From NCBI RefSeq assembly GCF_003265705.1, contig NW_020313005.1, forward strand, positions 17,845,580 to 17,909,579: a stretch of 64,000 bases of DNA, in the 5' to 3' direction. A program made the position numbers and the translations under genes. Positions 22,391 through 33,895 of this stretch are shown here, piece by piece. The DNA comes from Callorhinus ursinus. Its lineage: Eukaryota > Chordata > Mammalia > Carnivora > Otariidae. Numbering within the stretch: the first letter of the stretch is position 1; each line of letters starts with the position of its first letter. Below the pieces are notes generated by a model, which saw only the letters and a list, made by a program, of their open reading frames with translations, searched no databases and had not been told where the DNA came from.

Positions 22391-22410
22391 AAAAAAAAAA
22401 AAAAAAAAAA
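22391..22410 (+). repeat. Poly(A) tract
   Basis: Twenty consecutive A residues. Confidence 0.9.
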
Positions 22411-23584
22411 GGATAGAAAGAGACAAAGTGTTTATGTGTCTTAATTGCTCCTCTCTGTTTATACCAGTGATTACAAAGAAGAGATGAGCTCAGAAAGAAT
22501 GTACCAGTTTTCAATCAGATATTAAAATGAGAGAGAAAGAAAGAGAGATGCAGAGAAAGAAAGATTGATTCTAGAATATTGAGGCTCCCTGGTTTGGAGA
22601 AGCCAACTGAATTGGATCCCAAATATCAGGAAGGCAGAAAAATAATTCTAAGCAACAAAGGCCCATTAAGACTTCTCAGTTGCACAAAAGGGCTCACTTG
22701 GGTGGCAAATACCAAATCATGGCCATCACCTTTACAAAGCCCTTTCTTTCAGACCACCTCCATGCAGCCACATTAAGTGGAGAGAGAGAGGAACATGGGA
22801 GCACATAAGGAAGGAAATACTATAGGCTTGAAAGTTATAGCCAGTTATGCCCTTGATATTTTTCATGTAGCAAATGGATTTGCCTGAAAAATTAAAAAAA
22901 AAAAAAAAAGACAGAGCAGAAGTTTACAACATTTTTGAAGGAACTGCAGAACCAAAGAAACAATGAGAGCCTGTGGCTATAGACATTTGCAAGCTCTCCA
23001 ACATGCACTAAGAGAAAATGAGCTACACGATGCCATTCAGCCCCAAGGAGGATGTGCTCTACAATGGCCACATTGGATGAGGCCATGGAAGATACCGAAT
23101 GAAGAGCTACCCAGTGGGTGAACTTCCCAGGGAACAACAGACAAGAAAGTTCCTTGTGGAGAACAGAGTAAGAGCCTAAGTAAATAGTGCCTCCAACTGC
23201 CAGGACAAAGGCATCACCACCACCAGCACAAAGCAGTAACTATTTTGTAGCTCTAGATCTTTTCTTCTCCAAATTCCAAAATTTCCACGTTTTCTTTTAT
23301 AATCTTATCCTACAACCCCATTAAAAAGAATGTTGGAATAAGGCACGGCAATCTTTTTAGTTTTCCCTGAAAAAGCCATGTCTGATCATGAAGAAAAAGA
23401 GTAAATATCACCAAGTGATCTTGGGCTTTGAGCTAGCTGTAAGAGTTGGATTGAATTCTGAGTTGTCTAGCTTGGGCCTGTGTATGTTCTAACCATGTGA
23501 AGAGGGGTGTAAATGGGTATCTGGTGAAAACATTGTAGCTACAGCTGCTAGCTATACACCAAAATCCATTTCCTATTTTTTTTT
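22411..23584. other. Unique sequence with small simple repeats
   Basis: GA-rich run at 22530-22565 and an A-run at 22892-22908. No repeat family or gene otherwise recognised. Confidence 0.4.
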
Positions 23585-23850
23585 TCCTTTGGAATTAGGC
23601 TAGATTCCTTGTCTCAGTCTCTGTTGCCAGGTAGACCAAGTAACTGCATTTTAGCCAAAGGAAAGTGAGGAAAAAATGACCTGTACCATGATGACCTTTA
23701 AAACCCCCCAAGCGTGCTCCTCTGGGCTGTTTCCTCTTCCTATGGCTAGCAACTAATGCTTGGGGTCCACTTGGATGTCATGTGTTCCAGATTACACAAC
23801 CTTTCTTAGCCTGGGTACCAGAGTGACTGTGGGGAGCAGAACCTCTCTCC
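23585..23850 (+). mobile_element. Ancient LTR-like remnant
   Basis: Same family style as the copy near 22 kb: 'gttgccaggtagaccaagta', 'tttagccaaaggaaagtgag', 'cgtgctcctctgggctgttt', 'gcctgggtaccagagtgact'. It ends before the 'agccactgag' terminus. Confidence 0.4.
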
Positions 23851-23924
23851 TCACCAAAAATCAGAAACACTGAGGTGGTTCAGTGAATAAGACACAAACT
23901 TATACTGAGTTAACTCCATGATGT

Positions 23925-24085
23925 TGCAGTGCTTTTATTCATAAATACAGTACTATGCCCTCCATTTTATAAATGTGAAAAATGAGACTCAGACAATTAT
24001 TTTATGTACCTTAAAGAGATTGCAAATGCAGAAGTTAGGCTTAAACCTATGTCTTCCCAAAGCCAACATTCTCCTTCGTTGTACC
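23925..24085 (-). mobile_element. MIR SINE remnant
   Basis: Inverted MIR landmarks: 'ctccattttataaatgtgaa', 'aaatgagactcagacaatta', 'gcagaagttaggcttaaacc', 'tatgtcttcc'. Confidence 0.6.
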
Positions 24086-25905
24086 AAACGATCACTTGGC
24101 AAATGATGATATACTACCAGTCATTAAGAAAGGGATCTATTAGGGTCAAGATAAACCAAACAATCTCATCCTACATTCAGATATTAGGTAGATTTGGTTT
24201 TGCCCTAGGTTAGGTCATGGGTTTTCTTCCATGCAGCAGGACTTTAAAAAAAAATATTTTTCTTTGTAGAGCTAAGAAAGCAGTCAGGACTCCGTGTGAA
24301 GAAACAGAATCTGGGTGTGCCCTGCAAGCAAATGAAAGGACCCCCTCCCTCCAACTGCTAATTCCACAGGAATTCTTTAGGTAAATGAAAACCATAAGCC
24401 ATTTGATCCTGAAAGTTTTTCTGCAGAAAGGCAAGATCAGGTCCTTTCTTTGTGTTAAATCTTGCCTTGATTAAATTGGCTTTTTTTCTTAGTGAGTTTT
24501 CCAAAGTGCCGAGTTACTAACAAGAAAGGTTTTAATAGGATCCTAGACTTTAAAACCATGGGCAACTCAGCCTGGGTCCTTTATGATGTGTAATGAATAA
24601 AAGGATCCAAATCACCATCCTTTAGGATCATCTGTCTAAGAACTGTAATAATTTCCCCTTTATTCCACCCTCCCTTCCCTTCATTTTATATGTCCCCAGT
24701 GTTGCTTGCTTTAAAGGGCACACATTCAAGAAGCAGACAGTCTGCTTTTCTTAGGGCGATCCCCCTGTCTGGAAGGACCCTCTTCTCTGGGCAGACCCTC
24801 TTGCACTGTAATTCAAGAAGCAATTGCATCTGCTCCATTTCCCCATCTGCTCCCCCTATCCCACCCCTCCCTTCCCTCCATCCACGCAATGGCTCTTCTT
24901 TTCCTTCCTCCAGCTCATTGTATCTCTGCTCCTTCATTCTCTTTACCCTCTTACGTCCATGCTTTCTCTCAGTCATTTTAACAAAGAAACCCCACACTGA
25001 GGAGTTTCGCAAACTCTTCTCCAATCAGGGCAATTCCTATGTACAAAACAAACACAAAAGCCTTCCCTTTGCATGGTGACACTGTGCTGTCTGGAAGTGT
25101 CTGTCCACCATCCTTAAGAGTTTCTCATAGACTTCTTGTCCCTTTAGGCAGATGAGCAGTCTCTGACATAACTGCAAGCTGTAATTTTTTTGTTTATCTT
25201 CCTCTCTTTTCCAGGCCCCTGGAGCATATGCAGGGTTATCAGGAATGAACTAGAATGATTTCCAAATCCTATCCTAGCACAGAAATAGTGGATAATCTAA
25301 CAGAGGAGCAAAAAAAAACCCACAAGGATGATGTGTGTCCCCTCCGGTCTTCTCTTGCCACGGAGACACTGCAGAGGTGCCAGGGAACACAGGGTAAGCA
25401 GAACATTTCCATAAAAGTGTTTTATTTTACTTGCTTAACAGCTTCATGCCAATGAATCATCCCTTGGTTGAGGAAGAAGTGCCTGCAGAGATTCATCAAG
25501 ACCACTCCAGCCCAAGCCTGAAGAGTGAAGGAAATGGCCGCGGGGGGCATCCACCTGGCATCACATAGTTCACCAGAAAGCTATGTGCTCTCACACAGCT
25601 ACATGGGAGCTTCTTATGTGGAAAAAATTGTTGCCTGCTTAAAATCTAGGCAACCAGGAACACAGCATCAGGAAATTTTAATTCTCTCTTCTCCAGGCCT
25701 CAACAGGTAGCCCTTACAATGCAGAGTAAAAAGATGCGGGGCATGACTAATGGGCCCAGGTTGCTCAGGACCCATCCACCTTAAACTTAAGGCTGAAGTC
25801 CTATTTACTGAATCTCTACAACATCCCTCCCTTATGCAAAAACAAATGGATCCCTATAGGGTTTGATGAGGTTGTAAAAGGATCAAGCTATTCAAAGGTA
25901 TTATA

Positions 25906-25908
<3 letters not shown>
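24086..25908. other. Unique non-coding sequence
   Basis: About 1.8 kb without a recognised repeat. Frames at 24690-25079 (plus) and 24686-25024 (minus) mirror each other and have no domain. A pyrimidine-rich segment lies at 24650-24960. Confidence 0.4.
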
Positions 25909-25956
<48 letters not shown>

Positions 25957-25958
25957 AC
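25909..25958 (+). repeat. (CA)n microsatellite
   Basis: About 22 uninterrupted CA units, then 'tacacac'. It is the longest uninterrupted CA run in the window. Confidence 0.95.
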
Positions 25959-26094
25959 TCCCCTCTCCTCCACTGAAGCTTCAAATTGCAGAACTATGAA
26001 GTCAATTTGAAATAAGGACAGGTGGTAAGTATGTAGCATAAAGAATTTTCCATAATGATATAGACTCTGACTCTGATATACATATATTGGGCTT

Positions 26095-26311
26095 GAAAAT
26101 TTACTTTTTTTTTTAAAGATTTTATTTATTTATTTGACAGAGAGACACAGCGAGAGAGGGAACACAAGCAGGGGTAGCGGGGGAGGGAGAAGCAGGCTTC
26201 CTGCCGAGCAGCGAGCCCAATGTGGGGCTCAATCCCAGAACCCTGGGACCATGACTTGAGCCAAAGGCAGATGCTTAATGACTGAGCCACACAGGTGCCC
26301 GAAAATTTACT
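26095..26311 (-). mobile_element. Can-SINE, antisense
   Basis: Reverse-oriented copy: poly(T) with 'aaagattttatttatttatt' on the left, 'gaagcaggcttcctgcc' in the body, and 'ctgagccacacaggtgcc' at the right edge. The exact duplication 'gaaaatttact' lies at 26095-26105 and 26301-26311. Confidence 0.96.
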
Positions 26312-26344
26312 CTTGAATCTACTTGAAGAAATTAACTCTTTTTC

Positions 26345-26545
26345 TTCTTTCCCCCATAACCCCTGCAACTTGCTCATACATCTGTTGCGGAATTTATCAC
26401 TATGGATTGTAATTATTCATTTACCTCCCTTTCACCACCAGACTGAGCATCTTAAGGGCTACGATCAAAGGTTTTTCTGTTAAAAAATCCAGGGCTCAGC
26501 ACGCTGTTTGGCACATAATATGTGCTCATTTAATACTTGGGAATG
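26345..26545 (+). mobile_element. L2 3' end
   Basis: Sense L2 terminus: 'ccaccagactgagcatctta', 'agggctacgatcaaaggttt', 'tttggcacataatatgtgct', 'catttaatacttgggaatga'. Confidence 0.6.
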
Positions 26546-26639
26546 AAATAATGTACAAAATAATGGTGATCTCCCATTTGTTTTTCCAAGTGTAATGAAA
26601 ACTCACTTAATTTCTATATAGAACACTAAAATTTGAGTA

Positions 26640-27850
26640 ATTATTCATTTTTTTCAATCTTTTTTTAATTACTTAAAGTAATCATAAAACAATTTGAGGT
26701 GTTTGGATGGGATCAATAGAGATAATACAATTCAGTTTCCTGGTTTTAATTAAAATTTCCATTATCAAGTAGGCATTTGGCAAACAGACATTGGTTATAT
26801 CTACCAGGACCAGTGGAACACCACCACTCAGGCTGAATTTGACTTGATAATAGAATCCAACACCTTTGGGGCTTTATGGAGAGATACTAAATTAACCTTA
26901 ATCTGGATATGCCAGACATCACTTTGCCAATGCTCATCTACTGTTTAAGCTCTGGCTACTAATCCAGTAAATATTACCAATTCCTATTCTACAAATATAT
27001 GAGTAGAAGTTAACTAAGGTATCTAAGTAATTTAATAATCCCTTGAATTTTCTCTTGATATCCATTCCCTCCACTTCTCTACAGATCTTGTTCTTCCTCA
27101 ATTAATTTTAAAACTATAGTATACGTGGTTTCAAATCAGCAAGCAATTAATTATTGTACATTGGTAAGAGGCAATTTGAATATGACTCAGTTTACTCACC
27201 AACAATAAAGTTATAAAGCTACCTTTCTGTCACCACCTATTCATCTATGTTAATCAATACGTGCAAAGAGCAATGAGTCCCTTGTAGAGAACAGCCCTAC
27301 GTATTCACAAAAGACTATTATCATTAAGTGCCATTTAGTAATTAGATGCCACCAGTTCCATTATCACATCCCCAGACTTGTGAATGTTTGAACCATAATG
27401 TCTGAGTGTAAAGTACTGTCCAAAGGGGATGTGAAATATCTTTCAATGTCATACCCTCTTTTGGGCAGAAAGAATGACATCTTAGTGCTGCCTTCTGGGC
27501 ACCTTTGAGTTAATAATGAGGCAAGTGTCTCTCAAAGGGCTTCAAACAATAACCCCTTATTGGATTACCAGACAATGAATTAATGGCCACAAAGAGGCTG
27601 CCTGATCAGATCTTAATTAAGCGCAGCCAGTTGAGAGGGTTCTAAAGCTCCCTTTCATTGCAACTCCATAGCTCACATGGGCTATACTTCATCTTGGCCA
27701 GAGGTCTGCCCAATTTTCTAATGCCAACAGAGCTAAACACCTTCAATCACTAAAAAGGTTCGTGAAAGCACACTGGTTTCGTCAAACCTTAAGAGATTAC
27801 TATGCCAATTGTTAATAATGCCATCACACATTTCCTTTAGTTTAAATCTG
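26640..27850. promoter_or_regulatory. Repeat-poor island with many homeodomain-type motifs
   Basis: About 1.2 kb in which I see no repeat. TAATTA-type cores recur: near 26665, 26747, 27097, 27146, 27583 and the palindromic 'ttaattaa' at about 27612. Such a stretch in a repeat-littered region is the usual look of a conserved developmental enhancer, but conservation cannot be tested here. Confidence 0.3.
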
Positions 27851-28085
27851 TCTTAGCATGTCCTAATATCTAAAAATGGACAGCCCTACCTCTTCCCTTC
27901 ATCAGGGAAATGAACTGATTTAGCACCCAGGAAGTAAACCAGGGCACAGGACGGAGAATTATAGTAGAGTTTGGGTGACCTTGACTTTCTGTGTCATACT
28001 CTACAGCAGGGACAGAACAGACCATGACTGCTACCTGCCCATAGATACGTAGAAATATTAAAGAGAATGTATCTGAAAAGCCCCT
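27851..28085. other. Unique non-coding sequence
   Basis: No repeat recognised; may continue the island upstream. Confidence 0.35.
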
Positions 28086-28089
28086 CAGC

Positions 28090-28235
28090 CTTGTGGATTC
28101 AGGAGTCCTACATCTGGTTCCAAAATATGCTTCCGATTATGTCACCCAAAACAGGTTATGTAATTTACCAGTTCTGAGCCTCAGTACCCCCCTTTGAAAA
28201 ATGAGGGAATTAGACCAGAACCCCAACAAAGTGTA
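28090..28235 (+). mobile_element. MIR SINE remnant
   Basis: Sense MIR order: 'ggattcaggagtcctacatc', 'ggttatgtaatttaccagtt', 'ctgagcctcagtaccccc', 'gaaaaatgagggaattagac'. Confidence 0.6.
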
Positions 28236-30509
28236 TGTTTCCTAACCTGCATTCTAGGGAACTTGTTTGCCACAGATGTTAGTAGGTGTTTCTGAAGAAA
28301 GGATTCCCCAGGCAGGTATACTCAAGTATGCAAGCAAAAAACTAGGTCAAACATACATCAATGCATTTCAAAACCAAAGGATTCCTCACAGTCTTCAATG
28401 TGCTCATGTGCATTGAAATTCTCCAAGCTCTGGGTTATGTAAGCAGCATTACAAACTTATTAAACTAAGAAAACCCATTTTCGTAGAGTATTCACACACC
28501 GAGTTTGGAACTAACACCAGGAAAAATAGGGTTCCAAAGCTGTTCCATGGAGCCTGGAGGTTCTGCTGTGGGGGCCTCCAGGGGAGACAAAGGCAGAGAG
28601 GAAAGAGCCTCAAATCTCATCAACTCCTTAGCCAGAGAAAGTCACTCACTTATTTTTTTTTTCTTTTCATTTTGTTGGTTTGCTTTAATTTCTCAATATC
28701 AGATCTGATCTGTCCAGAACAGGTTCTCTGACCAAAGTCATTTGAAAACCACCAGACTAGCTGTTTCTAAGAGCACTTTCATTGTAAACAGTCTGTGAGT
28801 CCATTACTATTTTGAAGGAAAATATATGATAAGATAAATCATCCAAATCATTACTGTCCTTGAGCTTTCTAGATTCAGTTTATTATGATTTTGTTCCAGG
28901 TTTTCCAGCCTATGCTCACGTTCCTTCCCTAGACAATTCACACTTCATATTAAGGAGTATGAGACACACCGCTATTTTCAAAATAGTTTTTTTCATCTCT
29001 ACTGAATAAATGATGTGTGCTCTCATTCTTAACATTCCAGAAGTTAAATCCAAGCCTGACTTCAATGGCTCCCTCCTTTCCTTCTGACCATGGGCCACCC
29101 TCGAAAAAGGACCTTCCTCCTTGGACACCACTCCAGGGGCTCCCAATGACAGTACCTCCGAACTTTGTATTTGTCTTTACAGCATTCTTTTCTCCTTAGT
29201 TCATGATTGATTTTCTCCATAAATTATTTTGGGCTGTTCTTACATATCAGAAGTCACATTATCCTGCATCGTTAATGGCTTCCTGAGAATGGAGGGCCCC
29301 CCACCCCTGCTCTTTTTTTCCTGAAAACTCACCCTGCATTAAATTACAAAAGGTCCTGCTTCAGATATTCACTGGACATCACATTTTTATAGTATCTAGT
29401 CAAAAGAAACAAAGTGTCCTCTTTTTTACTTTATTTTACAATCCCATCCCTTACAGGATATATTCACATCAGGCTTTAAACATGTCATCCAAGCACAATG
29501 GCTTTATATATTCAGGGTTAAGAGTAAATTAGTCAATGAACTGGCAAGGCCTTAAAACCAAAACCCTTTTATCCCTTATATGAAGGAAGTGATTGCTCAT
29601 GAATGTTATGGCTTTGGTTGCCCAGGATTGAAGAAGCAGTGTGCACCCGAGTAACTTGTAGAGCCCAATCTAAGGACAATTAAAATGTACACAACTATTT
29701 GGCAGAGGTAGAATAACCCTTGCAAGACATGCCCCAGCTCCCTGTTTTCACAATAGGAAGAGCAGATGCTCTTGGGAAATTTGGCAGTGGGGAGACAAAG
29801 CAAGCACCAAAGGCATATGATGTGAAAACGGTTAAGCTTAGTTGGTTTTTTCTTCCATGAACAAAGCAGCAAGCTATTCTAGCACTTTCCAGCTCTATCA
29901 AGTGGTGGTGGTGAGTGGCGTGGCAGAGAGCAATCAATGCGCTCCTGAAGGATGGGCACTGCAGCCTCAGTGTGTGATATGCCAAATATATTTGATTCCC
30001 AATATGCATGTATGCATAGATAGCTTCCAATGGCTGGAGCTGACATTTATCTTCAGCATCTAGGAGTGGTGGGGCTGGTCACCCCTGTGTTCATGAGTGA
30101 AAGTAAATGTCAAGAAAGATTAGTGGCCATGTACTACCCACACATGTGGATATTTTTCATTCTCTGTGTATTCCTCACGCTGCTCTTCATTTAAGTAACA
30201 GTTGTGAGAGATTAAATGTACCTGTGCTCCAGAGGGAGCAGAATTATGGAAATGAGAGTGGCATTATCACGTGGCACTTTTTTGCTGGGATTCTTTTCAA
30301 TGCAAAATACTACTCGCCACACTGGCTTGTTTTCCTCTGGAAATTAGAAACAGAGGCATGACGAAGATCACTGATTGGATCTATTCGTTTGTGAATGTGG
30401 TTACTCCTGGACTGAGGAGGGGTGAGGGGTGGGGGAGACAGACACTGAAGCATCCTTCTAAATTATCTGTGTGTTAACTAATGTGCCCATCTCCTGTAGT
30501 TAAAAAAAA
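28236..30509. other. Unique non-coding sequence, about 2.3 kb
   Basis: No repeat family recognised with confidence. T-rich patch at 28652-28665. Frames at 29606-29872, 29695-30030 and 29842-30063 overlap each other on opposite strands and are not supported. Confidence 0.4.
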
Positions 30510-30535
30510 AGAAGAAGAAGAAGAAGAAGAAGAAA
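30510..30535 (+). repeat. (AAG)n microsatellite
   Basis: About eight GAA units after an A-run. It creates a false poly-leucine frame on the minus strand. Confidence 0.9.
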
Positions 30536-30842
30536 ACAGAAAGGAACAAAGGAAGAATATAAGAAAACATGGGCATACAAGTGATTCCTTAAGATAGAAA
30601 ATGTGAAGAGAACATTGCAAACTGTCAAATGTACAAGGTAGCTCATAAGTAAGGGCTCACTGATGGCTGTCCAGTAGAGCAGACTGCCTCCTACCTGGTC
30701 GATTGGTAGTTGAGACAAAAAAGAACAGTAATAATCAGAGAAACACACCTCTTTCTCCTTACCCATCTCAGGTCTAAGGCCACCCACGGTCCTCCTCTCA
30801 TTGTTTCAACTTTATGCTATTAAATATATTGAAAGCAGAGTT
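30536..30842. other. Unique non-coding sequence
   Basis: Nothing recognised. Confidence 0.4.
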
Positions 30843-31078
30843 AAAGCGCATTCAAGGGGCTCTTGGGTGGCTCAGTGGGTTAAGCAGCCAACTCTTGATT
30901 TCCACTCAGGGCATGATCTCCGCATTGTGAGGTAGAGCCCTGTGTCCGGCTCCACACTCAGCGGGGAGTCTGCCTGAGGTTCCCTCGCTCCCTCTCCCAC
31001 CGCCCCTCCCCGCACTAGCATGAGTGCTCTTGCTTTCTCTAAAATAAGTTAATAAAATCTTTAAAAAGTGCATTCAAG
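30843..31078 (+). mobile_element. Can-SINE with 14 bp target-site duplication
   Basis: Body 'ggggctcttgggtggctcag', a less typical middle ('gcatgatctccgcattgtga') and the end 'taataaaatctttaaaaa'. The flanks 'aaagcgcattcaag' (30843-30856) and 'aaagtgcattcaag' (31065-31078) differ at one base. Its divergence suggests an older copy. Confidence 0.95.
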
Positions 31079-32125
31079 ATTTTTCATATTACAAACAAAC
31101 AAAAAACCCAGCGAATTGCACCAATCACATGTTTAGGTACATTCAAAGACCATTTAGTTCTTTCTGAAAGGGCATAAAGGCCCCGTGGAACACGGGTTGA
31201 GCCTCACTAAGGACACTTGGCTGCCGATGCTAGAAACACTTGATTCTCTGATAAGGCCCGTGGGGTACCACGTCTGGCTCATCACATCCCTGATCCTGCA
31301 CAGAGCACACCACAGAGCACACCACTCCAAAATCAACAATAGGAAATTCTGTGCAGAACTTCTTCCTCTTCCTGCTGACCATGGAGGCTTGAAATTCCAC
31401 TCCCCTAGTGACCCTCTTCCTTTCAAGTGTAATAGCAGAAACCTGAGGACTTTTAAACTCAACCCATATACTCCTTCACAAGAAGGAAACTGCTTAGAAA
31501 AGACATCCATCTTGTCTTGGGCTGAAATAGCATGAAACAAGGACTATGAAATCAGGCAGTAAGCAGCACCCATGCATGTGTGTGGGCCAGACCGACACAC
31601 ACTAATGTACTCACCTTCCTCCAATCCTGGAGGGTGCTACAAGAAAAGGAAGCCTCTGATGATGACCTATTTATCCATGTAGGGGTCTAAGCTTTTAAGC
31701 TTTCATTATTGGTTTGATTTTTCTTTTCCTAACTTTTTGTGGTTTATAAACATAGTAGACCAGACTTTCCCTAAGAATGAAAAATCCTGATTTGAATCTC
31801 ACCTATTACCTGAAGATAACAGGAGATACGAAGAAAATGGACAGGGACAGCATGGAGTTATATGATCAGAATCTTTTCTAAGATATAAAATGGGTCAGAT
31901 CACCTGGTTGAAGAGCATCCACTAAGAGAAGAATACACATCTGTCAGTATCGGAAGGCCCCTTTGAGGAGTTTGCAAATTCTGCTCAAAAGACACAATGT
32001 AGGCATAAATAATTTAAAACATCTGTGATATGCTTTAGCCTTTTCAAAAATTTAAACTGCCCCAGATATGCTTTTTTTCCCCATCTAAATTTGAGAGTTT
32101 TGCTGGTTAAACTGTAATAACACTA
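31079..32125. other. Unique non-coding sequence
   Basis: No recognised element. The two mirrored frames near 31154-31540 have no recognisable domain. A short tandem 'cacagagcacac' repeat lies at about 31299-31323. Confidence 0.4.
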
Positions 32126-32129
32126 GTAC

Positions 32130-32340
32130 CTAGTAATTATATGTTAAAAATGTGCCAGGCTTTGCATACATGTTATCTCACTAAATTTTCACAATAACTC
32201 TATGAGAAAAATAGTATTTTTCAGATGAGAAGACTAAGGCAAGGAGCATTTGATGACTTCTCCAAATTCATGTTCTTCTAAGTAACAGGGTCAAAACCTG
32301 AACCGAGGCAATCTGACCCAAGAGCTCATGCTAACATGTT
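32130..32340 (-). mobile_element. MIR SINE
   Basis: Nearly complete inverted MIR: 'tgtgccaggctttgcataca', 'tgttatctcactaaattttc', 'acaataactctatgag', 'cagatgagaagactaaggca', 'agtaacagggtcaaaacctg', 'caagagctcatgctaac'. Confidence 0.75.
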
Positions 32341-32634
32341 TTGACCTATTTCCACAATACACATCTTCCGTGCACCTTTCAGACATTATACTGTGCTCAT
32401 GGAAGATGTTAAATCAATACTTGTTGAATTAATTAACATGAAAGCAAAGAGGCATGAATTCAACATGCAAATGGTAAACATGTCAATGCTGAGTATCACT
32501 CAAGTTACCTATAGAACAAATACCCCGCAATGCTAAGCAAGGTGCAAAAGAATTCCTGTCTTAAAAGGGCTAGGCTAAACATATTTGGTGTAAGTAAAAA
32601 GTTATCACTCAAGATTTTATCACAGTCCATTCAC

Positions 32635-32790
32635 ACATCTAGTTTTTCATTCCTTCAAATAGGTCTCCAATGCCTATCTTGCGGGTCACTCTTTGAAACA
32701 AGGCAGGGTGTAGAACAAGGGACATCACTCCTGCCCTAAAGAGTTCACCACTGTGGAGTGGAGGGGCGGGTATGGATAATTCACAGGATA
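32635..32790 (-). mobile_element. L2 3'-end remnant
   Basis: Inverted L2 tail: 'ttcattccttcaaataggtc', 'aggcagggtgtagaacaagg', 'catcactcctgccctaaaga', 'gttcaccactgtggagtgga'. Confidence 0.5.
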
Positions 32791-33429
32791 AGCACCAATA
32801 AAGCCACAAGAGTCTCCCCTTGGACAGCGAGGAACTGAACTGAATCTGCATGCTGAGTGGAAAGCGCTAAAGGAGAGTCCCACGTTTAGAATTCTAGGCT
32901 TTGGAATTCCAAAAGCCTTGAGTTACTACAGCAGAGTCCTGTGCTCAACTCCCCCTCTGTGTTCCACCAAAAAGACAGAATGAACCAAAAAGAATAGAAG
33001 GGAGATCTGGCCTTGTTGTTTTCACTTCACTTTCATGGAATCATCCTGCTGACATAATTGTTGGTGGGAACATAGGGAAGATAACCCTGGCCCGGGGAAT
33101 ACTTTCTATGCAGCTTAGAGTCCATTTAAATGAATCTAGAGTTCTTCGTGAGTCCTCAAGACCTATGAAGTTAAGTAGACTGTTCAGTACATAATGTTTT
33201 TGTTTTTAGTCTGCTTATTTGTTTATCTCTCTGATTATTTGTTGGTCTGAACTGTTTCAGCTTAGTTAGAGGGTACACCATGATTTAGACCTCTCTGAAT
33301 GAAATGAGTTCAAAATGAGAAAGCGGACTCACGATTTTACTCACAGTCACAAAAATCATTAGACTCTCTTTCATTTAGAATGATATGGTGAGATGGTAAG
33401 TGGTGTTATTTTTTTATCCTTAAAAACAT
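32791..33429. other. Unique non-coding sequence
   Basis: Nothing recognised. Confidence 0.4.
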
Positions 33430-33535
33430 CTTAATTAACTGCCTCTGACACTATGCCTGGCAATTTACAGAGAAACAAAAGATGCACCAATGTTGCAGTT
33501 CTTAGAGGTTTATAATCTAACAACAGAGGAAGAAA
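33430..33535 (-). mobile_element. L2 3'-end remnant
   Basis: Weak inverted L2 tail: 'actatgcctggcaatttaca', 'ccaatgttgcagttcttaga', 'ggtttataatctaacaacag'. Confidence 0.4.
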
Positions 33536-33689
33536 ATATATTAAGAGTACTTTGGTTCAGGATAGCTTCTGAGAATCTTATGAAACAACGAGAGCTCTAT
33601 CATGTGCTCTACCAACACTGGTGGACAGAAAAATGATGTAGAGATCCAGGCAGAAACACAGTCACAAGTAATAAAGCACAAAAAAAAAA

Positions 33690-33895
33690 AAAAAAGGAAA
33701 ATTTTCCCGGTAAGTGTTAAGTCTAGAATAATACAACAGTATAGTACAGGCCCAGGAACTATAGACCAATGGAATAGACAAGAGCTCAGAAAAAGAACCA
33801 AATATGTATAGGAACTCAACAGGGAAACAGTAGCTCCACAAAGCAACAGAGATGACGGACTACTTAGTACATGGTACTGAAAACTCATCTGTGGA
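33690..33895 (+). mobile_element. L1 ORF2 fragment
   Basis: Inner L1 sequence: 'acagtatagtacaggcccag', 'actatagaccaatggaatag', 'acaagagctcagaaaaagaa', matching the well-known ORF2 stretch around 'agatcaatggaacagaatag'. An A-run precedes it at 33681-33695. Both ends are truncated. Confidence 0.6.

Noticed and set aside
24686..25079. Mirrored frames of 112 and 129 codons
   Set aside because: Both strands are open over the same pyrimidine-rich stretch, which is typical of composition bias rather than coding.
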